Source: Albugo candida (taxonomy: Eukaryota; Oomycota; Peronosporomycetes; Albuginales; Albuginaceae). Taken from it: a DNA stretch of 64,000 bases. This document shows, piece after piece, positions 55,805 through 64,000 of the stretch; the first letter of the stretch is position 1; each line of letters starts with the position of its first letter. The DNA is taken from positions 186,001-250,000 of the forward strand of contig CAJNAR010000010.1 in NCBI GenBank assembly GCA_905220665.1, written 5' to 3'. The translations under genes and the position numbers were made by a program. The notes below the pieces were generated by a model, which saw only the letters and a program-made list of their open reading frames with translations, was not told the DNA's origin and searched no databases.

Positions 55805-56850
55805 ATGGGAACTTTGCGCGTCAATCTCGATGAGCCACGCTGGGATCAACGGACAATAATCGGCCGTGCAAAGCACTTTTTCGCTATCACCAATCCCCTC
55901 AATATTCTGGCCACAGACAAAGAATTACAAGCAGCTAAAACACTTGTGGATCAATATCGACGAGGAGAAATCCCAGATGATCTTTCGAAAGACGCACTAT
56001 GGAAAGCAAAGCATCTTGTTGATAGTGCGTACCATCCAGATACTGGTGAAAAGAATTTTCTCATTGGAAGAATGAGCTTTCAAGTTCCCGGAAATATGAT
56101 CATTACCGGTTGTATGATGACCTTTTACCGGTCCACTCCATCAGTTATCTTCTGGCAGGTTATACGTTCACACAATATATTATCTATTAGAGGTATTGCT
56201 AACACTTAATTTCCAATTGTCATTTTCGATAGTTTATGAATCAAACGTTCAATAGCGTGGTCAATTATACGAATCGGAACGCCAGCATTGGCGTCACCAC
56301 TCCGCAACTCGCGCAAGCGTATGTAGCAGCCAGCACGGCGTCCGTAGTGACGGCAGTCGGACTCAATAAAATTATCGCGAAAACACCAAAATTGAGCAGC
56401 GGATTTATCGGTCGATTAGTGCCATTGGTCGCCGTTGCTGCTGCCAATTGTGTCAATATTCCGCTTATGAGACAACGGGAAGTAGTCGAAGGTATCAATG
56501 TCGAGCTATCCAACGGCGAAATAATCGGAAAATCGAAAATTGCAGCGAAAAAAGCTTTGGCGCAAGTGATTCCTTCCCGTATTCTAATGGCAGCTCCAAG
56601 CATGATCCTCCCCGCGCTCGTTATGACTCGAGTGGAACACAAACCATTCCTCTCACGTCATCCAATGCTCAAAGCTCCCATCACTGTCGCATTAACGGGT
56701 CTCTGTTTAGTCTTCTCAACGCCAATATGCTGTGCGTTGTTTCCTCAACGCAGCTCGTTACCCGTCAAGTCGCTGGAACCTTCTCTTCAAGAAATCATCC
56801 ATCCATACGACTCTGCGCCTCACCACGTGTACTACAACAAGGGATTATAG
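55805..56850 (+). CDS. SFXN: Sideroflexin (mitochondrial serine transporter family)
   Basis: Inner mitochondrial membrane carrier; some sideroflexins import serine for one-carbon metabolism. Two exons, 55805-56158 and 56233-56850, over a 74-nt intron; the join gives FWQ|FMNQTFNSVVNYTNRNA, the family signature. 323 residues. Other landmarks: NLDEPRWDQRTIIGRAKHFF at the start, VDSAYHPDTGEKNFLIGRMS, AAANCVNIPLMRQREVVEG and PVTVAL-type C-terminal helices (KAPITVALTGLCLVFSTPI). About five membrane helices are visible. The first ATG in frame after upstream stops is MGTLRVNL at 55805; a GTG-started extension further upstream was not used. Confidence 0.94.
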
Positions 56851-56978
56851 CGCCCATCGACTTAATTCAATACACTAAACCGTCTCGTTCCAAATCTCAA
56901 AATTAGCAATTCCAAAGGCGTTTCACCGAAACGCTCGACATTGCACGCGTTCTTTCATCGTTTCCCACTCAAGAATTC

Positions 56979-59310
56979 ATGCATGATCCGGTGTATTTCA
57001 CATGGCAGATGTGCGCGCTTCTATGCTCGATCCTTTCGGGTACACTGATGCTCTTTTTCTACGTGCGATATCCTCGAACACGATGTCATCCAGGACCCGT
57101 TCTCATGTGCATTTTCCTCAGTACGACACTCGCCAACATTGCTCGTGTCATTCTCTTCACCGCATCCACCGGAATCACACACAAAAGACTCGCAACGATC
57201 AGTCAAGTCGCCATCAGCGCAATGACAAGAAACGATCGCAGCGGGTATCCGTACTTTTTCTTCTGGCTGCAGTGTTTCCTCCTGACAGCCGCAACGACAT
57301 GGAGTCTCATGCTGGCATTGGATCTGATTTTCTCGCTATCGAATCCGTTCCTTCCATTCAACGCCGACAATATCAAACATCACATTTACGCGTGGCCGGT
57401 AGCGGTGCTTTATTGCGTCCTTTTCCGATTTTCCATCCGACATTCCGATGAAAATCGTTTTCTTCACACACAATTATTTCTCCATTTTCCGGCGTATTTG
57501 GTCATTTCGTACATTTCCATCGCACTTGTGAACGCGTGGCAGAAATCACGAAGACTCGAGTCACATGCTCACTACACCACACGGAAAATGGCCAAACGCA
57601 TCCTTCCGTACCTGAGCCTCTTCATCCTCATCCATTTGCTCACATTCGCAGTCTACATCTCCGAAGTCGTCATCGGGTACGAGACATTCGCTGCGGAAAT
57701 TGTGGATCAAGCAGCGTTTCTGGCTCAAGCTTTAGCCGTTCTCTTCCTCTTTTGTCGCGATTATTCGATCGGGTTGCTGTCCAAAGTCGATGCCAATGCT
57801 TTTGTCGATGCCTCCCAACAAGAGCGTTTGGATGTCTCCAACAAACTTCGAAGAGATATCATGAAGTACACGTCGATGGGTATCATGGAATCCATCAAAC
57901 AAACGCTTGAGTCGGATGAAATGCAGCGGGAAATCGTCTACAGCGATTACAATCGGATCGAGTCGATGAGTATCGTGGTGCATGGAGCCATTGACAGTGT
58001 CGTTTTATCATTCCGCGATTGTGCGCCCAAAGTCTTCCATCAGCTTCGACGTCATTTCAACATCGAATCGTCGACGTTCATGGAGTCGTTCCAATTGGAT
58101 ACGATTCTCAAAGAGTGCGGTTCCGAAGGGAAAAGTGGCAATATTTTCTACTTTACAGGTGCGAGGCTTTTGCGTTGATACGAGACTTTGAGATGTCTTG
58201 TGTAGCCAACAAGCAATTCATGGTGAAAAGTGTGCCCAAGGAAGAGTTTGAGACGCTCGTAGCGATTCTGTACGTTATCCATCGCACAGGCAAAGGCGGA
58301 CGCTGATGTCTGCCCGTAGACCGCATTATCATCGCTACTTTCTCAGCAACCCACAAAGCCGTTTATGTCGCTATTTCGGCTGTCATTCCATTTCCCTTCC
58401 AGTGGGAACGCGTCGAATGTATTTCGTCGTGATGCAAAACCTTTTCCATCGCGGACAGGTGCATCAGCGTTTCGACCTCAAAGGGAATTGTGATCGACGA
58501 CAAGCAATTGGAAGCTCACAAGTGGAAAACTATATTCAATTAGCGTGTGATCAGCAGCCGATTAAGAAACTTATGATGGACATTGACTTTCATAAACTCT
58601 CTAACGGCATTCGTGTGCCTTTCGAGCAAGCGGAAGCGCTTCAAAGCCAATTTTGCGACGATTTGGTGTTTCTTGCGAGTCGTGGAATCATTGATTATAG
58701 CATTTTATTGGGCGTCCAATACGTTTATCCGGAGCAGAAACAGACACTCTCTCACTCGGAGCGATTACATTCGCTTTCTGCGACTTCGTTGGCGAGTTGT
58801 GCGGCTTCCGATGGAGTTGTCAGTGAGGATGAACAAAAAGTATACTTTCTGGGGATTGTGGACATGCTGCAGCGATACAATTGGCGATGGACGATTCAGC
58901 GGTGGATTTTAGGGTGCTTGCTGTGCAAAGATCCCCACGATGTCAGCGCTGTGCCGCCGGATGAGTACGGAACAAGGTTGACAGAGTTTGTGCGTTCCTA
59001 TCTCTTTGATACGCGCACCAAAGCGGATGGAAATCAGGTGTATCTATCAAAGAGCAGTACGCGTGCTGTGTGTCTTTTTTCCGGCGCGAAAAGCGATACG
59101 GAAACGCCGCAAGTACAGCGGAAAGAGGAGTCCTTTTGTAGCTTTGACAAAGTTTCTTCGCTGCCGGAAATATCCCAAAGTAGTGTGCAATCGAATTCAA
59201 TTCGGTATAGTTACGATACGGTTTTATCCACTTCATCTTTAGAATATGGAGATAGTCCGACGCCGTATGCCTTACAAAGGACCAGTAAGTGTCATATGGA
59301 GTTATTCTAA
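56979..59310 (+). CDS. Receptor-linked phosphatidylinositol phosphate kinase (7TM-PIPK)
   Basis: Three exons, 56979-58158, 58206-58269 and 58320-59310, with introns of 47 and 50 nt; 744 residues. Residues 1-270 hold seven hydrophobic helices (from FTWQMCALLCSILSGTLML to FLAQALAVLFLFCRDYS) with a DRY-less layout like known GPCR-PIPK proteins. The kinase starts around 384: GKSGNIFYFT|ANKQFMVKSV (ATP-loop and lysine, restored by splicing), VAIL|PHYHRYFLSNPQSRL, FDLKGNCDRR (466), DYSILLGVQ (540), and GIVDMLQRYNW with the metal-binding Asp near 596. It ends in a CKDPHDVSAVPPDEYGTRL activation-loop region, so catalytic residues look intact. It should couple a membrane receptor module to PI(4,5)P2 synthesis. 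This fusion is characteristic of oomycetes and Dictyostelium. Confidence 0.95.
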
Positions 59311-59451
59311 GTGAAAGGGTATGTGGTTATGAGAGAATATCAAAGCTGTCCTGTTATAGAGTGTGCAGGTATGCAAGTATAGAATGCTTTCTACCAATCA
59401 TAACGATGGTATTCTTATCGTATCTCTGATTGGTTTATAACCACTCGAACG

Positions 59452-62400
59452 ATGGAAGCGTTTTCAAATGCGTTGGCAAGCGGACAATTAATTGCGTTTT
59501 CAGAGCATTTAAACGGTCAACATAGCGGCAGTGAAGCAAGCAAAGACACGGAACAAAGTTATATCACGACACTGTACTGTAAAAGCTCTGTAAAATGCAT
59601 TCCAATTCGTCATATTTCGTATTCTCAGCTACAAACCGCTCGAGAATATGCTTGTGTTTTTGATACATTGGAGAAGCAGCTACACGTGTCACAAACCGCG
59701 CTTTCAGACATTCTCTCACATCCCATCCACACATCTATCTCATCACCTTCGTTCCACATTGAATTTGAGCAAATGAATCGATTGGAACGTGTCACATTCA
59801 TCCTCCAATTGCTCCATTCTTTCCATACCAATTCAACCTTTTTCTGGTCGCAAGATATGTTTTCAACCTCTGTCTACTTAACTGAAATAACAACGATATT
59901 ATTGCTGTTACGAAGAAATACTATATTACAAAAACAGCCTTCTTATCAACTGGAAGAAATTGTGTCATTTTGCTGTACGCTTCCGATCGGATCGGAGATC
60001 ATTATGCAGCTGATTCTCAACGACCCGGCCGTTTTAGAACGAGCTTCCACGGCCATCATAGAGATGATACGTCACCCTTGCATGACACAAGGCACCGTCA
60101 GTGAGTCTCTTTTCTATCGGGCGCTACGGACCATTTGCCTTCGGGTTGCCAGACTTCCCGGGCCATTTTTTGCCAAGCGGATTTTGACACAATTGGACCG
60201 CCATTTGGATTCACAAGCTATTGGATGTCATACGGCAAGTATCATGATGCAAATCCATTGCGAAATACAAGCGCTACAGTCGGAATTGGCAGTGTTTTTG
60301 GTCAAAGCTTTTCGAAAAGATCTCAACGTAAAAAATGGCGTCCATGCGTTAATCGAAATGGCGACACAATATTCCAAAAATGGCGATGAAACATGCCCCG
60401 AGCTGCTCGATGACGTCAAGATGGTCCTCGAACGTGTTCAAATGGTGCTTTTGGACCAATGTACGACGCTCGCAAAGACCGGGAATTCCTTCCATCGACT
60501 CAAAGTCATGCAAGCTTGGATCTACTTGCACACATGTTTCTGTCCCGATCCAAACACAATCAAACGTCTCCTTCAAAGCCTCGACGACCTCACCAAAGCT
60601 CCATCTTCCGTAAGTGAACGCGTCATCTCAGTCGCATACGCATTACTGCTCATCATTTGCTCTTCTTTTGCCGTCGAAATGGCCGCATACGCCACACAAC
60701 AGCAAGTTCCTTTAGAAAAGACCAATATCACAGCCATTCCAATCCGCGAATTGATCGCTACCGCACAACACGACATCTTCTCTCTCTACAACACGCGAGC
60801 AGCGTGTCCAGCTTTAATTCTCGGTCCAATTCTTCTCTACACAAAGTCGCCACTTGCCGTCTCTTTTCTTTGCAATTTGATCGGAGAGGAGCGATTTCTA
60901 ACCAAAGCGTTGCGTCCCGAACGATTATTCCTCGTCGGTGATCATATTCTCAAACCGATTCTCTCGGAGCAGACAATGGTCCGTGAGACTCTCACATTCT
61001 CTGTGGAGAAATGTAATGTGATGACGTGGAACGTACTCCATCGACTCTTATGCGAGCGCTCCTTCCTCAGACACCACCATCCTCGTCGTTTGGAACAATG
61101 GCTCGTCATGCAGCTTCAATGTCTCTCGTTGCCTCTCCATCCGATTTTTTACAGCGTTTTGGTCGAATACATTGAGAATTATATCGTCGCATTTGAGTAT
61201 CCGATTTCCAACGCACCGCTTCAATTGGCAATTCTTCCGCTGTCAAACGCATTTGTAATGAAATCTCTCGGACATGCGATTTTGGCGAACGAGTACGATC
61301 CGACTTGCAGCGTATGGGCCCAAGGAATAGCAGTGTTGATCTACGTCTTGCACTTTAATCAAAGACTCGGACAAGCTCTTGTCGCCAGTACTTCCAAAGT
61401 CACTGGCGAGCTCGCGAATGCTCACATTGGAGGCGATATTTGCGTCGCATATGCGTTGGAATCGAATGTACCGCTTCGTAATATGTGGCGACAAGTGCGA
61501 TTGTATCAAAAAGATATATCTCCGCTTTTGAATCGATTGATTTTGGAGGAGATCGCACAACTTCCCGAGCCAAATGAGTCGATCCAAACGTTTGACGCGA
61601 GACACTGCGCACTGGAAATCTCACACATTCTTTCGTATCTCAAATCCATTGGAAATACTTTGCGATGGTCGATATCGAATATCGAATTCGTGTGGAGGAA
61701 ATGCTTTCCATTCACAATGTGTCAGCGAAAAAGCCGCACCCTTGACGCCGTCCATTTCCATCTCCTTCGATTGTACCAAACGCGTGTCTGTGAACTGCAT
61801 CCCGCGTTCCATTTCGGTCAAATCGTTGCAGCAAATGTACTTTCCGACCCGCAACGAATGTGTTGTGAATTCGATGCGACTTTGGACACCAAACAGTATC
61901 GTCAATGGATATGTGCGCCGTTCCGAATCTTTCGCGATCTCCATCCTTTGATATTGGAATCCTCCGCGAGGATGGAACTTGTGTGTTGTGTTGCAATTGA
62001 TATATGGCGTCTCGCGTCTCAGAAAGCGCAGCGTTTGGTCTTTGGGACGCAACATGGCGTCGCTCATTCCACAGACGAATATCTCTTACTGCAAGACACA
62101 CTTTTCTTCCACGCGATTGTCCAATGTATCGAAACGATCCAAAGAAATTCCACAAGCGTTCCGGAGACAATTGCCGTCACACAAAAGCTCATTCAGATTT
62201 TGGAAACGATATGTAAGGAATCCCATGCGTGTGCGTTGCTTTTGTGTGTCCATCAGCAAGGGTATCATCGATCGGTGCTTCCTCTCCTTGTCAGAGATCT
62301 CAACGCCATGCAACAAATGTGGGAATATTGGCTAGCGACAAATTCATTGACACACTTTGTGTTGGGCGCCGACGATCAGAAACCTGTGCTTTCACTCTCT

Positions 62401-62829
62401 CAATTGCATTTTCGAATATCGGTCTTCTTCGCGCTGTGTGAACGCTATTACAATGTGTCCACGTCGCACGATAGTGTCGTCAATACAGTGAAGCAGATCG
62501 TTTCCAAGAAATTGCATTTGTTTGTGCGTGCGATTGTAATGACACACGACGATACAAAAGCTCATTTCTCATCAGCAGATACCCAATTGCAAGAAAAAGG
62601 TGGCGCTTCAAACGTATCGTGGACGATGCTGACGTCGTTAATGGAGGCTGCTGCGACTTGCTGCCGACATATCGATTTTCTCGTCCCTTTTGTGCAATTT
62701 CTCCATCAGATCAAAAAGGAGTATGCGTTGACCGATACAGAAGACGCCACGCCCGAAAGAAGCGTCCAATTCCAACTCCACGCTCTTGTGACTCGTTCCT
62801 TTCGACATATGTGCCAATCGACCACTTGA
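59452..62829 (+). CDS. INTS2: Integrator complex subunit 2 (INTS2)
   Basis: Large helical scaffold of the Integrator complex, which cleaves and terminates RNA polymerase II transcripts such as snRNAs. Single exon, 1125 residues against about 1200 in animals. The match rests on collinear helical blocks that resemble the animal protein: FFWSQDMFSTSVYLTEITTI early on, NVLHRLLCERSFLRHHHPRR then WLVMQLQCLSLPLHPIFYSV near the middle, VPLRNMWRQVRLYQ, and CVHQQGYHRSVLPLLVRDLN then AMQQMWEYWLA near the C-terminus. All are in the right order. The start ATG at 59452 follows a CCAAT-type box (TGATTGG at about 59428). No other Integrator gene is in the window. A distant helical-repeat protein could mimic some of these blocks, so a profile search should confirm. 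Confidence 0.75.
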   Translation: MEAFSNALASGQLIAFSEHLNGQHSGSEASKDTEQSYITTLYCKSSVKCIPIRHISYSQLQTAREYACVFDTLEKQLHVSQTALSDILSHPIHTSISSPSFHIEFEQMNRLERVTFILQLLHSFHTNSTFFWSQDMFSTSVYLTEITTILLLLRRNTILQKQPSYQLEEIVSFCCTLPIGSEIIMQLILNDPAVLERASTAIIEMIRHPCMTQGTVSESLFYRALRTICLRVARLPGPFFAKRILTQLDRHLDSQAIGCHTASIMMQIHCEIQALQSELAVFLVKAFRKDLNVKNGVHALIEMATQYSKNGDETCPELLDDVKMVLERVQMVLLDQCTTLAKTGNSFHRLKVMQAWIYLHTCFCPDPNTIKRLLQSLDDLTKAPSSVSERVISVAYALLLIICSSFAVEMAAYATQQQVPLEKTNITAIPIRELIATAQHDIFSLYNTRAACPALILGPILLYTKSPLAVSFLCNLIGEERFLTKALRPERLFLVGDHILKPILSEQTMVRETLTFSVEKCNVMTWNVLHRLLCERSFLRHHHPRRLEQWLVMQLQCLSLPLHPIFYSVLVEYIENYIVAFEYPISNAPLQLAILPLSNAFVMKSLGHAILANEYDPTCSVWAQGIAVLIYVLHFNQRLGQALVASTSKVTGELANAHIGGDICVAYALESNVPLRNMWRQVRLYQKDISPLLNRLILEEIAQLPEPNESIQTFDARHCALEISHILSYLKSIGNTLRWSISNIEFVWRKCFPFTMCQRKSRTLDAVHFHLLRLYQTRVCELHPAFHFGQIVAANVLSDPQRMCCEFDATLDTKQYRQWICAPFRIFRDLHPLILESSARMELVCCVAIDIWRLASQKAQRLVFGTQHGVAHSTDEYLLLQDTLFFHAIVQCIETIQRNSTSVPETIAVTQKLIQILETICKESHACALLLCVHQQGYHRSVLPLLVRDLNAMQQMWEYWLATNSLTHFVLGADDQKPVLSLSQLHFRISVFFALCERYYNVSTSHDSVVNTVKQIVSKKLHLFVRAIVMTHDDTKAHFSSADTQLQEKGGASNVSWTMLTSLMEAAATCCRHIDFLVPFVQFLHQIKKEYALTDTEDATPERSVQFQLHALVTRSFRHMCQSTT

Positions 62830-62854
62830 GATCTCACTGCGTGCTCTGTGTCGC

Positions 62855-63952
62855 TCAGACTTTATACGGAATCAGCGATTTGTCATTGGAATTGGAGGTA
62901 TGCTCTCCAGTCGACGTTTTCACTTCCGACTTTGTATTCATTGTGTCGTGAATCGGATCGAGTTGTGTCTCATTCGCATTGGATTTCTTCACATTCTCAT
63001 TGGTAGTGGATCCATTCATTTGAGCTGCTAAAAGACTTTCCATCGGTGGCGAAACGGGTCCATTCGTCCAATTTGGTGGCAGAGAATTCGCTTCCAACGA
63101 CTCGGAATTGAGATTTGACGGATTTAAAGTATTGGAATTCCGAGCATTAGGCGCATCTGATCGCGAAGATCGTTGTGATTGCACCTGATTCATCTGTATC
63201 TGCTGATGTTGGAGATATTGCTGCTGCTGGTACTGACGTTGTTGTTGTTGGTGACTTCGCGCGTTATTTGGCATCTGATAGTACAATTGCTGAGGCACTA
63301 ATTGATTTCCAATAAGATGGTACCCCTGAAGAGATTGGACTTGATATGCATTGCCATTATTCATTGTTTGCTGGAAAGGCTGTTGCTTGATCTGTGTTTG
63401 ATCTTGATGCGCCCTCATTTGCTGTTGTTGCAATTGAGCTTGATACTGAGCTAAAGCTTGTGCTTGAGCCTGTGCGTGGGCATGTGCCTGAGCCTGAGCA
63501 TGCGCGTGCGCCTGTGCTTGGGCTTGAGCGTGAGCGTGCGCATGTGCTTGAGCTTGAGCTTGTGCCTGAGCGGATTGCTGTTGTCGCGAGGTCGCCATCG
63601 CCATCTGATGCAATCCAAGATTCGATAATTGTTGTGGCTGAAGCGCTAACGATCCGCCGAGATATAAATTAGGGTCCGCAAAAAGAGCCGACACATTGTT
63701 ATTCTGTAGCATGTAATTGGCAACTTGTTGTGCATTGTTCAATAGTGGCCGATTCGTAGCTTCATAGTTCCCATCTTGCGTCATTGCCATCGAACTGGAC
63801 GTTGCGCTACTGACTCTGGTACTGGCTGTGCTGCGTGTGGTATTCGCTCCTTTCTCCATCGATTCCATCGAATTTCTCGCGGACAGACTTCCCGATCGCC
63901 GATTCGATATCGTCCCATAAAACATACTCGGTGACGATCCTGAGCGCTTCAT
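62855..63952 (-). CDS. Gln/Ala-rich low-complexity protein, unknown function
   Basis: Single-exon frame of 365 residues from ATG 63952, close to the window edge, so an upstream exon is possible. The N-terminal ~60 residues are Ser-rich with RRSGSLSARNSMESMEKG. A possibly ordered part follows, NAQQVANYMLQNNNVSALF, then an alternating Ala-Gln/Ala-His array (see the repeat entry), long poly-Gln/Asn text (QQQQRQYQQQQYLQHQQIQM), and a polar C-terminus. No domain is recognised; such proteins are often RNA- or transcription-related and may form condensates, but this is composition only. It is convergent with INTS2 with 25 bp between stops. Confidence 0.7.
   Translation of the reverse strand: MKRSGSSPSMFYGTISNRRSGSLSARNSMESMEKGANTTRSTASTRVSSATSSSMAMTQDGNYEATNRPLLNNAQQVANYMLQNNNVSALFADPNLYLGGSLALQPQQLSNLGLHQMAMATSRQQQSAQAQAQAQAHAHAHAQAQAQAHAHAQAQAHAHAQAQAQALAQYQAQLQQQQMRAHQDQTQIKQQPFQQTMNNGNAYQVQSLQGYHLIGNQLVPQQLYYQMPNNARSHQQQQRQYQQQQYLQHQQIQMNQVQSQRSSRSDAPNARNSNTLNPSNLNSESLEANSLPPNWTNGPVSPPMESLLAAQMNGSTTNENVKKSNANETQLDPIHDTMNTKSEVKTSTGEHTSNSNDKSLIPYKV
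63456..63571 (-). repeat. Degenerate hexamer array coding alternating Ala-Gln / Ala-His
   Basis: About 19 units of a 6-bp motif (GCNCAN in the coding sense), giving A-Q or A-H at each step. Runs of Q-type and H-type units alternate (AQAQAQ then AHAHAH). Third-position changes show the array is old enough to have drifted while keeping the dipeptide. Confidence 0.9.
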
Positions 63953-64000
63953 TGTACGATATTTATCCTTCAGCTGGACATTTGTTCGATCATTGAATTG

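Noticed and set aside
56979..58312. Reading the receptor-PIP kinase as a frameshifted pseudogene
   Set aside because: Two normal-length GT-AG introns restore GKSGNIFYFT|ANKQFMVKSV and VAIL|PHYHRYF exactly, so the gene looks intact.
1..64000. CRISPR arrays, prokaryotic operons, riboswitches, rRNA
   Set aside because: No regularly spaced repeats, rRNA segments or bacterial gene signals; the DNA is clearly eukaryotic nuclear.

Overview
This is nuclear DNA from a eukaryote. It has spliceosomal GT-AG introns of about 45-85 nt (a few apparently shorter), long intron-poor genes, and eukaryote-only machinery (Integrator, SMC5/6, complex I accessory subunit, class III PI3-kinase complex). The best lineage marker is the gene at 56979-59310, which fuses a seven-transmembrane receptor-like domain to a phosphatidylinositol-phosphate kinase. 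That architecture is known mainly from oomycetes and Dictyostelium. With moderate GC, compact genes and short introns, an oomycete is the best guess, perhaps of the Albugo/white-rust type. The genus is inference only.

Layout. Bases 1-6343 are gene-dense: the Uso1/p115 vesicle tether (5' end outside the window), the Golgi SNARE membrin on the other strand overlapping its 3' end, and a SAP-domain protein. Bases 6344-20640 form a gene-poor island. It holds a broken DDE transposon, an XRCC4-like gene remnant, a minisatellite, a perfect 22-bp inverted repeat and much degenerate sequence. Bases 20672-25067 encode a large HSA / Snf2-like / SANT protein of the EP400-Eaf1 type whose ATPase motifs are destroyed. 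A second sparse stretch (25068-29099) holds a pepsin-like protein whose two catalytic aspartate sites have both changed, and a 95-bp direct repeat pair.

From 29100 to the end the DNA is dense again: sphingosine kinase, Nse4, a TopBP1/Rad4-like multi-BRCT protein, NOL12, a membrane-anchored cyclophilin, VPS15, a coiled-coil protein with a KEN box, NDUFB10, an unknown nuclear-looking protein, an amino-acid transporter, LarC, a choline-transporter-like protein, a VIT1/CCC1-type metal transporter, sideroflexin, the receptor-PIP kinase, INTS2 and a Gln/Ala-rich protein.

Some neighbours share pathways. Uso1 and membrin act at the same ER-Golgi tethering/fusion step. Nse4 and the TopBP1-like gene are both DNA-damage genes and lie 37 bp apart. 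Sphingosine kinase, VPS15 and the receptor-PIP kinase are all lipid-signalling genes. Exon joins were worked out by hand from reading frame and splice consensus; uncertain joins are stated in the entries.
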